DNA of 64,000 nucleotides from Massilia mucilaginosa. GTDB taxonomy: Bacteria > Pseudomonadota > Gammaproteobacteria > Burkholderiales > Burkholderiaceae_D. The DNA is taken from NCBI RefSeq assembly GCF_011682145.1, contig NZ_WHJH01000002.1, forward strand, positions 186,001-250,000, given 5' to 3'. This document shows, piece after piece, positions 36,238 through 44,665 of the stretch. Under the pieces are notes generated by a model. That model worked only from the letters and a program-made list of their open reading frames with translations. It ran no database searches and had not been told where the DNA came from. The position numbers and the translations under genes were made by a program. Each line of letters opens with the position of its first letter. Positions within the stretch are counted from its first letter, which is position 1.

Positions 36238-36668
36238 ACCGCGCGCCCGAACTGGCACGGCTGGTGGCGTTCTACGAAGGCATCGAGCGCGCGTCGATGC
36301 GCGCCCGGATCGAGCAGATCTACGCGCCCGATGCGCAGTTCAAGGACCCGTTCAACGAGGTGCGCGGGGTCGGGCCGATCGTGGCTATCTTCCAGCATAT
36401 GTTCGAGCAGGTCGACCAGCCGCGTTTTGTGGTGACGTCGACCGTGCTGCAGGGTGACGATGCCTTTTTGACATGGGAGTTTTTGTTCCGGATGAAGCGT
36501 TTTTCAAAGGAGCCGCAATGCATTCGCGGGGCGACCCGGATTCGCTTCGATACGAACGGAGCTGTAATGACGCACCGGGATTATTGGGATGCCGCCGAGG
36601 AGCTTTACGAGAAGCTGCCGATAATAGGAAGCATGATGCGCTGGCTCAAACGCGCCGCAAATAAGTAG
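36234..36668 (+). CDS. NTF2-like/SnoaL-like small protein
   Basis: A 144-residue protein with the NTF2-like cone fold pattern: an N-terminal helix (ELARLVAFYEGIERASM), the conserved IYAPDAQFKDPFNEVRG and a beta-rich second half (DDAFLTWEFLFRMKRF, CIRGATRIRFDTNGAV). Members act as isomerases, dehydratases or ligand-binding proteins. The ATG overlaps the SDR stop and gives the conserved N-terminus; longer in-frame extensions run inside the SDR gene in another frame. It is the last gene of the eight-gene operon and may act on the SDR product. Confidence 0.88.
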   Translation: MNRAPELARLVAFYEGIERASMRARIEQIYAPDAQFKDPFNEVRGVGPIVAIFQHMFEQVDQPRFVVTSTVLQGDDAFLTWEFLFRMKRFSKEPQCIRGATRIRFDTNGAVMTHRDYWDAAEELYEKLPIIGSMMRWLKRAANK

Positions 36669-36770
36669 GCTGTCGGGACCGGCCTACATATGCATCAATC
36701 CGGCGTAAGAATCGCTAGGCTTTTATCTGAAAAGGGTATAAATTATTACAAAACGATTACAGGAGGCAGT

Positions 36771-36998
36771 GTGAACAGCCCAGACAATTTCAGCTTGTTG
36801 ATTTCGCCGGAGACGATTCATGTGGCGGGGTCGATGTGGATACGCAATGTCATCGGCCTGGCGTTTATCGCCACCGTTGCATGTTTCTTTACGGCACCTG
36901 TTGCCCAAACCCAGAGTGCCTATGACCGCCCGCTGCCTATGCCAGCCGAGCTTGGTCTTGAACTGCTGCCGCAGGCGCAGTTGCTTAGTTCCCAGTAA
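36771..36998 (+). CDS. Small single-span membrane protein, unknown
   Basis: A 75-residue open frame starting with GTG four bases after a perfect AGGAGG. It has one hydrophobic segment (VIGLAFIATVACFFTAPVA, about residues 28-46) followed by a polar tail ending LLPQAQLLSSQ, so it is either a secreted peptide with an internal signal or a small membrane protein. No family was recognised. It lies 102 bases after the lipid operon with an AT-rich stretch between (GGTATAAATTATTAC), so it may have its own promoter. The strong ribosome site is the main support. Confidence 0.55.
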   Translation: MNSPDNFSLLISPETIHVAGSMWIRNVIGLAFIATVACFFTAPVAQTQSAYDRPLPMPAELGLELLPQAQLLSSQ

Positions 36999-37026
36999 TT
37001 ACAATACCGCCGTCGCCAGTGTTTTG

Positions 37027-37064
37027 GCACCACCGTCGTTCCCTCGCGGGAACGACGGTGGTGC
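37027..37064. terminator. Long perfect hairpin between convergent genes
   Basis: A 17-base perfect stem with the 4-base loop TCGC (left arm 37027-37043, right arm 37048-37064, core CCACCGTCGTTCCC). It lies between the small plus-strand gene and the minus-strand TPP enzyme, so it can end both transcripts. T-runs are weak. Confidence 0.7.
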
Positions 37065-37072
37065 GTGCCGTG

Positions 37073-38770
37073 TTATTTGCCGGCCGCTTGCGCCGTCTTG
37101 CGAATTGTTTCCAAGGTCGCATTCGGGGTAATCAAATTCCCGTCGTAACGCAATTCGATCACCGCCGGCAGCGCATGGTCGCGCGTGTGTTCCAGCGCGC
37201 GTGCCAGTGCCGGACCAAATTCCGCTGTCGCATTGACCACCTCGCCGTGCGCGCCATACGCCCTGGCCAGTTCGCCAAAGTCCGGGTTATGCAATCCGGT
37301 GCCCGATACGCGGCCCGGATAATCCCTTTCCTGGTGCATGCGGATGGTGCCGAACATGCCATTATTAAAAACAATAATAATCACGCCGGCTTTATATTGC
37401 ACCGCGGTCGCCAGTTCTTGTCCATTCATCATGAATTCGCCATCGCCGGCAAATGTCACCACCGTGCGTGACGGATCGACAATCTTGGCCGCGATGCCGG
37501 ACGGGACGCTGTAACCCATCGCGCCATTGGTCGGCGCCAGCTGGGTGCGCATGCCGCCGTAGCGATAAAAGCGGTGTGCCCAGGAAGCGTAATTGCCGGC
37601 GCCATTCGTGATGATGGTATCTCGCGGAACTTGCGCCATCAGTTCCTGCACCACTTGCCACAGGTCGAGCGGGGATTTGCCATCCTTGAAAATCGGCGGC
37701 TGTTCCTGATAGGCGGCCAGCTCGGCCTTCGCCTCGGCCACCGTGCCGCGCCAGGCGGCGGCGTCGACCGGTTCCATCGCGGCCAGCATGGCGCAGGCTT
37801 GCGCGGCGCCGCTGTTGATCATCAGCTCGGCCTGGTAGACGCTGCCCAGTTCCTCGGCGTCCGCATGGAAATGCACCAGGCGCTGGCTTGGCACGGGCGA
37901 GGCCAGCAGGGTGTAGCCGCCGGTGGTCATTTCGCCCAGGCGCGGGCCGATGGCAATCACCAAATCCGCGTTTTTCACGCGCGCGGCCAGCTTCGGATTG
38001 ATGCCGATGCCGACGTCGCCTATATAGTTGGGGTGGGCGTTGTCGAGCAGGTCCTGGAAGCGGAAGGTGCAGCCGACCGGCAGCGCGTTGGCTTCGGCGA
38101 AGGTCTGCAAGTCGGCGCAGGCCTGGGCGTTCCAGCTGGCGCCGCCGAGCAGCACCACCGGGCTTGTTGCGGCGGCCAGCATCTCGCGCAGGGTGGCGAT
38201 CTGGGCGGCGGAGGGCGAGGCCTGCACCGGCTGGTAGCGGCGGGTGTCGGCCACGCTGGCGGTGTCGATCAGCATGTCTTCCGGCAGCGCCAGCACCACC
38301 GGGCCGGGGCGGCCGCTGGTGGCGACCTGGAAGGCGCGCGCGATGTATTCGGGAATGCGGTCGGCGCGGTCGATCTGGGTCACCCACTTGGCCATCTGGC
38401 CGTACATGCGGCGGTAGTCGATCTCCTGGAAGGCTTCGCGGTCGATGAAATCGTTGCCGACCTGGCCGATGAACAGGATCATCGGGGTCGAATCCTGGTA
38501 GGCCGTGTGCACGCCGATCGAGGCGTTGGTCGCGCCCGGGCCGCGTGTGACGAAGCAGATGCCGGGTTTGCCGGTCAGCTTGCCGTAGGCTTCGGCCATG
38601 AACGCGGCGCCGCCTTCCTGGCGGTTGATGATGAAGCGGATATCGGAGTCGTGCAGGGCGTCGAGCACGTCGAGGTAGCTTTCGCCGGGAACCCCGAAGG
38701 CGGTGTCGACGCCATGAATGTTGAGGGCATCGACCAGAATCTGGCCGCCACTGCGGGAAGGGTGCGTCAT
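37073..38770 (-). CDS. Thiamine pyrophosphate enzyme, acetolactate-synthase-like
   Basis: A 565-residue ThDP-dependent enzyme with the three-domain layout of the acetolactate synthase/pyruvate oxidase family. The N-terminal domain has the catalytic glutamate in NRQEGGAAFMAEAYG. A central domain (about 190-330) would hold FAD or its remnant. The C-terminal cofactor site has GDGEFMMNGQE and, 27 residues after GDG, the NN of VFNN. The ATG at 38770 gives the usual N-terminus (ILVDALNIHGVDTAFGVPGES); a 19-residue upstream extension is less likely. There is no small regulatory subunit gene beside it, so a biosynthetic role in branched amino acids is doubtful; oxalyl-CoA, glyoxylate or other 2-oxo acid chemistry is possible. 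Confidence 0.9.
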   Translation of the reverse strand: MTHPSRSGGQILVDALNIHGVDTAFGVPGESYLDVLDALHDSDIRFIINRQEGGAAFMAEAYGKLTGKPGICFVTRGPGATNASIGVHTAYQDSTPMILFIGQVGNDFIDREAFQEIDYRRMYGQMAKWVTQIDRADRIPEYIARAFQVATSGRPGPVVLALPEDMLIDTASVADTRRYQPVQASPSAAQIATLREMLAAATSPVVLLGGASWNAQACADLQTFAEANALPVGCTFRFQDLLDNAHPNYIGDVGIGINPKLAARVKNADLVIAIGPRLGEMTTGGYTLLASPVPSQRLVHFHADAEELGSVYQAELMINSGAAQACAMLAAMEPVDAAAWRGTVAEAKAELAAYQEQPPIFKDGKSPLDLWQVVQELMAQVPRDTIITNGAGNYASWAHRFYRYGGMRTQLAPTNGAMGYSVPSGIAAKIVDPSRTVVTFAGDGEFMMNGQELATAVQYKAGVIIIVFNNGMFGTIRMHQERDYPGRVSGTGLHNPDFGELARAYGAHGEVVNATAEFGPALARALEHTRDHALPAVIELRYDGNLITPNATLETIRKTAQAAGK

Positions 38771-38961
38771 GGAGTCTCTGCCTGGATGGTTGAGTATGCG
38801 CCATTCTATGCGAGCCGATTCGGGCAAGCTTTTGAAATTACGACATTAAATATCACAATTTCTATCCCCGCCGGACCGCGCGCGACATTGTGCTGCCTCA
38901 AACCGAGGCCTTATGGCAGGGCTAACGTGGATGGCTCGACCTTGTCCACCCGCCGCTGTCC

Positions 38962-40284
38962 ATGGAATTGCTGATCATCCTCGTCCTGATCCTGCTCAAT
39001 GGCGTGTTCGCCATGTCCGAGCTGGCGCTGGTGTCGGCCAAGCGCGTCCGCCTCGAAAAAATGGCCGCCGACGGCCGGGGCGGGGCGCGCACCGCCATGC
39101 AGCTGGCCGACGACCCAAGCGCCTTCCTGTCCACGGTGCAGGTCGGCATTACCCTGATTGCGATTTTTAATGGCGCTTTCGGCGAAGCCTCGCTGACCGA
39201 TCGCCTGGCGCCGCACCTGGCCACGCTGCCGCCGCTGGCACCCCATGCGCGCCAGGTGGCGCTGGCGCTGGTGGTGGCCGGCATGACGCTGGTGTCGATC
39301 CTGCTCGGCGAGCTGGTGCCCAAGCGCATCGCGATCCAGTATCCGGAAGCCGTGGCGGCCCTCATCGCGCCGCCGCTGCGGGCGCTCGCGCGCGCCATGG
39401 CGCCGCTCGTGAACGTGCTCTCGGCCTTGAGCGACCTGATCATGCGCGTGCTGGGCATGGGGCGCGCGCCCGACAGCGCCCCCACCGCCGACGAGATCAG
39501 CGGCATGCTGCGCGAGGGTGCCGACGCGGGCGTGCTCGACAAGACCGAATCGGACATCGCCGCGCGCGCCCTGCGCCTGGACGATCTGCGCCTCGATGCG
39601 CTGATGACGCCGCGCGCCGCGCTGCAGCTGATCGACCTCGACGGCGAGCGCGGCGCCAACCTGGCGCGCATCGCGGCCAGCCCGTTGAGCCGCTTTCCGG
39701 TGGTGCGCGGCGACGCTTCGCAGGTGCTGGGCGTGGTCGACGCCGGCGAGCTGTTCGCCCAGGCGGTCGCGCATGGCGCGTTCGAGGCCATCGATCCCGG
39801 CGCGGCCATGCGTCCGGCGCCGCTGGTGCCGCAGACGGTGAGCGCGCGCGGCTTGCTGGAACAGTTGCGCCAGCAGAAAGCCGAGCTGGCGCTGGTGGTC
39901 GACGAGCATGGTGAGCTCAAGGGCATGGTGACCCTGGTCGACCTGATGGCGGCCCTGATCGGCGCGCTGCCGGGCGATGAAGGGAGCGAGGCGGACGCGG
40001 TGCGGCGCGAGGACGGCAGCTGGCTGCTCGACGGCGCCATGCCCCTGCCGCGCCTGCGCGAGGTGCTCGCGGTCGATCAGGCGCTGCCGGGCGAGGCGAG
40101 CGGAGCGTATCGAACCCTGGCCGGCTTCGTGCTGGAGCAACTCGGGCATGTGCCGGCCGCGTCCGACCGTTTTGTGTGGGAACGCTATCGTTTCGAGGTG
40201 GTGGATATGGACAGGCACCGGATCGACCGGGTGCTGGTGACGCCGCTGGAAGAGGCCGGCGGCGCGGTGCCGGCCAGGGTGTGA
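38962..40284 (+). CDS. CNNM/HlyC-type membrane protein with CBS domains (second copy)
   Basis: A 440-residue paralogue of the 2690-4030 gene. It has an N-terminal CNNM domain starting MELLIILVLILLNGVFAMSELALVSAKRVRLEKMA, a CBS pair (about residues 205-330, ending DEHGELKGMVTLVDL) and a C-terminal CorC_HlyC domain (about 345-430). It is probably linked to divalent cation transport or its control. It differs from the first copy in its shorter linker and in VPKRIAIQYPE versus APKSLAIRNPE, so this is an old duplication or separate subfamily. It converges with the pectate lyase gene. Confidence 0.91.
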   Translation: MELLIILVLILLNGVFAMSELALVSAKRVRLEKMAADGRGGARTAMQLADDPSAFLSTVQVGITLIAIFNGAFGEASLTDRLAPHLATLPPLAPHARQVALALVVAGMTLVSILLGELVPKRIAIQYPEAVAALIAPPLRALARAMAPLVNVLSALSDLIMRVLGMGRAPDSAPTADEISGMLREGADAGVLDKTESDIAARALRLDDLRLDALMTPRAALQLIDLDGERGANLARIAASPLSRFPVVRGDASQVLGVVDAGELFAQAVAHGAFEAIDPGAAMRPAPLVPQTVSARGLLEQLRQQKAELALVVDEHGELKGMVTLVDLMAALIGALPGDEGSEADAVRREDGSWLLDGAMPLPRLREVLAVDQALPGEASGAYRTLAGFVLEQLGHVPAASDRFVWERYRFEVVDMDRHRIDRVLVTPLEEAGGAVPARV

Positions 40285-40333
40285 TGATGTACTGATGCGG
40301 CGCCGGCGCGGCGCGCGCAGATGCTGCACTCGA

Positions 40334-40360
40334 CGCCGCAGCCGGGGGCGGGCTGCGGCG
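40334..40360. terminator. Hairpin between CNNM gene and pectate lyase gene
   Basis: Perfect 10-base stem CGCCGCAGCC / GGCTGCGGCG with a 7-base loop in the 96-base gap between two convergent genes; suitable as a shared terminator, though without a T-run. Confidence 0.6.
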
Positions 40361-40380
40361 CGATGCGGGACGTTCCTGGA

Positions 40381-41814
40381 TTACCTGACGCTGAGCTTGC
40401 CGGCGCCCGCATTGCGCAGCACCGATTCGCGCACCTTGGCGGTGTCGAGCAAGGCTGGCGTGTACGGCAGGGTCCAGCCGACCGCGGTGCTGAACTTGCA
40501 GCTGGCGCCGCCCAGGCCCAGCGCCGCGCCGTTCAGCAGCGAACCGCTGTCGACGATGGCGCCGGTCTTGCTCGACGAACCCGAAGCTTCGACCACGTCG
40601 CCGCAGTCGGTGGCGCCGATGATGTCGAAGGCATTGTTCTGCGACACGATCTTGGCCTTGTAGCCCACGCCGATGCTGTAGTGGTGCGCGTACAGCTTGG
40701 CGTTGCGGTCGCCCTCGTAGTAATTGTTGTACACGTGAACTTTGCCGAAACGCACGCGCGGGGCGCGGCTGGTCACCTGCTTGTAGCGGTTGCCGTGGAA
40801 GGTCACGGTCAGGTGGCCGTCGTCGGCGGTGGTGCTGTCGGACGAGCCGATCAGGGTGTTTTTCTCGTGCAGTTCGAACACATTGTTCGACACGGTCACG
40901 TAGTCGGACCCGTTCTTGACATCGAGTGCGCCATCGTGGCACTGCTTGAGTTTGCCGTTTTCTTGCGGGAACTGATCATCGGTGCGCGGCGCATCGGTGA
41001 AGGTGTCGTGGTCGATCCAGACGTGGGTCGACTTGTCGACATTCAGGCCGTCGTATTCGGAGTTCCAGTTGCCGCTGCTACCGTCCTGCGGGTCCCATTT
41101 CGGCGCGATGTCGCACGGATTGGCGATGGTCAGGTTGCGTACGATAACGTTATCGACGCCCTTGATCATGATGCGGCCGTTGACGATGCGCGCGTCGCTG
41201 CCCACGCCGATCAGGGTGGTGTTCGACGGAATCGAAATCAGGCTGCGCGCGCCCTGGTCGCTGGCGCTCTTGAAAGCGCCGCCGTTGTCGCTGGCCGTCA
41301 TGTCGATGGTGCCGTAGACCTTGATCTGTGCCGGCTTGCCGGCCTGGGCCTTGAGCGCCGCCAGCAACTGTGACGGCGAGCTGACCAGGTAGATCTCTTT
41401 CTGTGTCGCCGCCGCGCCGCCGCGGGTACCGCTGCTGTGGCTGGCCCAGCCGGTTGCCGGCGCCGCTTGCGTGAGCGGATCGGTGCCGGCTGGCGGGGTG
41501 ACCGGCGGCGTCACCGGTGGGGTAACCGGCGGCGTGGTGCCGCCGTCCAGCGGGCCTACCGCGCATTTCTTGTCGACGCCCGGATACGGATCGCTGCCGA
41601 AGGTGGCGGCGGTGCAGGCCACTTTGCCGCTGAGCGACTTGAGCACCCACTTGTTCTTGATGCCGAACGACACCTGGCGCTTGGCAGTGCCGATGTCGCA
41701 GGTACCGCCCTGGGCGGCGCATTTCGAAAAGCTGGTCGGCCAGTCGGCGGCGTGGGCGGCGGAGCTGGCGAACAGGGTGGTGCTGATCAGTGCGGCAAGA
41801 GGTAACAGTTTCAT
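40381..41814 (-). CDS. Secreted pectate lyase, polysaccharide lyase family 1
   Basis: A 477-residue secreted enzyme cleaving polygalacturonate by beta-elimination. A signal peptide ends at AAHA (about residue 22). A small cysteine-containing N-terminal module (about 23-90, CAAQGGTCDIG ... CTAATFG ... KKCAVG) is joined by the repeat linker PPVTPPVTPPVTPP to the catalytic beta-helix (about 120-477). Calcium-site and catalytic motifs are visible: YDGLNVDKSTHVWIDH, HDGALDVKNGSDYVTVS, and SRAPRVRFGKVHVYNNYY, where the arginines of R-x-P-R-x-R include the catalytic base. It suggests plant material as a carbon source. There is no other pectin gene beside it. Confidence 0.95.
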   Translation of the reverse strand: MKLLPLAALISTTLFASSAAHAADWPTSFSKCAAQGGTCDIGTAKRQVSFGIKNKWVLKSLSGKVACTAATFGSDPYPGVDKKCAVGPLDGGTTPPVTPPVTPPVTPPAGTDPLTQAAPATGWASHSSGTRGGAAATQKEIYLVSSPSQLLAALKAQAGKPAQIKVYGTIDMTASDNGGAFKSASDQGARSLISIPSNTTLIGVGSDARIVNGRIMIKGVDNVIVRNLTIANPCDIAPKWDPQDGSSGNWNSEYDGLNVDKSTHVWIDHDTFTDAPRTDDQFPQENGKLKQCHDGALDVKNGSDYVTVSNNVFELHEKNTLIGSSDSTTADDGHLTVTFHGNRYKQVTSRAPRVRFGKVHVYNNYYEGDRNAKLYAHHYSIGVGYKAKIVSQNNAFDIIGATDCGDVVEASGSSSKTGAIVDSGSLLNGAALGLGGASCKFSTAVGWTLPYTPALLDTAKVRESVLRNAGAGKLSVR

Positions 41815-41944
41815 TAAAGTTTCCTTTTTAAAAATTGTCGATATTGTAATAGTTTGTATGTATGCCGGGTAACGCAGCTGCGATCACTTTTTTCGCATGA
41901 TCGATACTGAAAACGATATGGCTTGTTGGGGAAAGCGCGGAAAC

Positions 41945-41974
41945 TTGGTCCTGTGTGCCGTGGCGCGGTACAAT
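41945..41974 (+). promoter_or_regulatory. rnpB promoter
   Basis: TTGGTC (41945-41950), 18 bases, TACAAT (41969-41974), with the expected RNA start about seven bases later. Confidence 0.6.
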
Positions 41975-41980
41975 GGCGCG

Positions 41981-42336
41981 GTGAAGCAGGTCAGACAGTC
42001 GCTGGCTGGCGCGTAATGCGTCGGCGGGAGGAAGGTCCGGACTCCATAGAGCAGGGTGACGGTTAATGGCCGTCCGCTGAAAGCCGACCGGCGCAAGCCG
42101 GGGAGTATAAGGCGAGGAATAGGGCCACAGAGACGAGCGTATTAAGTTACGGTGAAACGCGGTAACCTCCACCTGGAGCAATCCCAAATAGGCACGCGTT
42201 GAGGCGGCTCGCGGAGCGTGCGGGTAGGGAGCTTGAGCGCAGGAGTAATTCTGCGCCTAGAGGAATGGCTGTCATAGCGAATGCCTGCAAGGGTAGTCGC
42301 CGTAACAAAATCCGGCCTATCGGCCTGCTTCACACT
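41981..42336 (+). ncRNA. rnpB: RNase P RNA, bacterial type A
   Basis: The catalytic RNA that trims tRNA 5' leaders. The 5' strand GAAGCAGGTC (from 41983) pairs with GGCCTGCTTC (42322-42331) to form P1. Conserved elements in order are GACAGTCGC, GGAGGAAGGTCCGGACTCC (CR-I region), CAGGGTGACGG, ACAGAGA, CGGTGAAACG, and near the 3' side GGAATGGCTGTCATAGCGAA, followed by ACAAAATCCGGCCTAT before the P1 closure. The exact ends are inferred from P1. About 356 bases, normal for beta-proteobacteria. A GC hairpin (42344-42362) follows and could be the processing or termination structure. Confidence 0.95.
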
Positions 42337-42581
42337 GAATACTCCGGCGCGCAAGGCGCCGGCGAGGCATTCCGCATGCTGTACGCGGCAGCCGCCTTCA
42401 TGCAACCCCGCGCACGCCGCCCACCGATGGACGGTGCGGCCGAGGTTCTCTGTCGATTCCCATTTCACGCGCATTGACGGGCCCGTCATCGTGCCGACGT
42501 CATGCTTGCGTCTGCCATGACCGGTCATGTGCCGGACAGCGACATGCGACAGCCCGGCCCAAGCCAAATGTATGGAAAATA
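42337..42581. other. Spacer between rnpB and RTX gene B promoter
   Basis: It contains the hairpin CCGGCGC/GCGCCGG (42344-42362) just after rnpB, then about 220 bases with no recognisable gene or repeat; short frames here lack ribosome sites. Confidence 0.5.
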
Positions 42582-42608
42582 TTGACTGAAATTAAACATT
42601 TCTATAAA
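42582..42608 (+). promoter_or_regulatory. Shared RTX-family promoter, gene B
   Basis: TTGACT, 15 bases, TATAAA, then 33 bases to the ATG. It is flanked by TTTC before and ACAAA after the -10, as in genes A and C. Confidence 0.7.
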
Positions 42609-42641
42609 ACAAAAGTTCACCAACTTCATGGACTTTTTCAC

Positions 42642-44481
42642 ATGGCAAGCATCTATCGCGGCACGGAATGGAACGATCGTTTTTCCGCTAACGCAGAAGA
42701 CAACTATATCTACGGACTTGGCGGCAATGACCGTCTGGACGGTGGGAAAGGCAACGATACGCTGGTGGGCGGCGCAGGCAACGATACCCTTTCCGGCAAT
42801 GCCGGGAACAACGTCTATGTCATCAACCGTGGCGATGGCCAGGATGAAATATGGCTGCGTGGCACCCAGTTCGGTGAAACCGGGCTCAAGCACTACAGCG
42901 TACTCCAGTTCGGCGACCGGATCGCCCCCGCCGACATTGTGGCCACCCGCACACCGTGGAGTGCGCTGTTGCTGACCATCCGCGACAGCAATGACAGCGT
43001 CACCGTTATTGATTACTTCCGTAACAGCAGCGTCACTGGCGACGTGGAAAAGCTGTTCCAGCTCCAGGAGATCCGTTTTGCCGACGGCAGCAGCTGGAGC
43101 GTGGAAGACTTGCTGCGCCAGCTCAGTCCGGTCGAGATGCTTGGCGACGCGGACAATCGCGCCAGCGGCAGCGCGCTCGACGGCCAGGGCGGGGATGACT
43201 TCCTGACCGGCAATGGCAGCGAGGTACTGCTGTTCGGCGGTGCCGGCAACGACACCCTGCACGGCGGCTACGCCGATAACGTGCTCGACGGCGGTACGGG
43301 CAACGATATGCTGCACGGCCACAGCGGCATGAATACCTATCGCTTCATCGGCATGTGGGGGCAGGATACGATCGCCTTGCCGGAGTACCCGAACTCCGCC
43401 CAGTCGCTGCTTGAGCTGCCCGGCACGACGGCGTCGGCGCTGAGCTTCGCGCGCTCCGGCGACGGAACTGGCAACGACCTGCTGATCGGCGTCAAGGGTA
43501 GTGCCGAGAGCATCGCCGTGACCGGCTATTTCGATACCCAGAGCGGACTGGCCGGCAGAATGCGCATCGCGCTGGCCGATGGCGTCAGCCTGGATGCGGC
43601 GGCGGTGGCCGGGGCGCTGGAGGCAGACCCGCTGCGCGTGCTCACAGGCACGCCGGGGAATGACACGATCTGGGCCCCGCCGTACTTCCGCGATACCGTG
43701 ATCGACGGCGGCGACGGCGACGATATGCTGAACGGCGACTACGGCAATGATGTTTTGCTGGGAGGTAATGGAACCGACGACCTTGCCGGCGGGCCGGGCG
43801 ACGATATCCTGGACGCCGGTCCGGGTGACGCCCGTCTGTTCGGCGGCGAGGGCAGCAATGTGTATCGCTTTGGCCGCCTTGCCGGCACGTATCAGATCGG
43901 GCTGAACGGCAATGGCAGCCAAACGCTGCTGGTCGCCGGCGATGTGCAGCCGGAAGACCTCAGTGTCGCGCAGGTGGATGGCATGGTCGAGATCGCCATT
44001 GCCGGCAGCGCGGCCAAGGCGCTTTTCCAGGTTGAGACCGAGTTCAGCGACGGCGTGGCGATGCCGCGTTATCCGGTGAAAATCCAGTTTGCCGATGGCA
44101 CGGTGTGGGACCAGGATGCGCTGCAGCGCAGGCCAGCGGGCCGAGGTTGCGCTGCCGTTCATCCTGGAATTGCCATCGTCGCTGTTCCACGACGCCGATG
44201 ACGATGGCGCCGGCAAGATCAGCGTCGACGGCTTGCCGGCCTGGCTGGGCTTCGACCCTGTCACTGGCGTGTTGGGCGGCACGCCGGGCGCCGCCGATGC
44301 CGGCGCGGCGACGCTGACGGTGACCCTGACCGACAGCACAGGCTTGCGTGCCAGCAGCAGTGTCGGCCTGGTGGTGCAGGCGCCCGTCATCGGCATTATC
44401 GGCAGTGCCGGGCCCGGCGCGGCGTCGCACGCCTCGCCCGACGCCGCCACCCTGAACGACGGCTCGCCGCTGCTGTTCTAA
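42642..44481 (+). pseudogene. RTX calcium-binding protein B, broken copy
   Basis: The first frame (42642-44201) encodes a normal family start: MASIYRGTEWNDRF, RTX blocks (GLGGNDRLDGGKGNDTL) and HCBP-related segments, up to FADGTVWDQDALQ. Between about 44127 and 44141 the frame is lost. The continuation is in the next frame (to 44481): ALPFILELPSSLFHDADDDGAG, one Ig-like domain (LPAWLGFDPVTGVLGGTP), then a jump straight to the family end IGIIGSAGPG...TLNDGSPLLF. Compared with C, D and E, about 25 linker residues at the frameshift and the entire second RTX block plus most of the C-terminal region are missing. Promoter and terminator remain, so a truncated protein could still be made, but without the secretion-type end. 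Confidence 0.85.
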
Positions 44482-44503
44482 TCCAGGCAGTTCCTTCATC
44501 CAC

Positions 44504-44530
44504 AGCCATTCCCGCTCGGGAATGGCTTTT
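44504..44530 (+). terminator. Terminator of RTX gene B
   Basis: Perfect 10-base stem AGCCATTCCC / GGGAATGGCT, loop GCTC, then TTT. The same stem sequence recurs after genes C and D. Confidence 0.85.
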
Positions 44531-44609
44531 CCCCCACCCCGTTCCAGCTGCGCCGCCGCTCCCGCGTGCAACAGCTTGCTCACATCACGGTCAATTTCTT
44601 CACAGCATA

Positions 44610-44636
44610 TTGACAATCAATCTATATTTCTATAAA
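44610..44636 (+). promoter_or_regulatory. Shared RTX-family promoter, gene C
   Basis: TTGACA, 15 bases, TATAAA, 29 bases to the ATG at 44666 (35 to the alternative ATG at 44672). The -10 is in TTTCTATAAAACAAA, almost identical to gene B. Confidence 0.72.
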
Positions 44637-44665
44637 ACAAATGTTCTAAACATTTATCGAAAGCA

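Noticed and set aside
42199-42477. Short open frames across 42199-42520
   Set aside because: They overlap the RNase P RNA and its downstream hairpin; no ribosome site and no protein similarity recognised.
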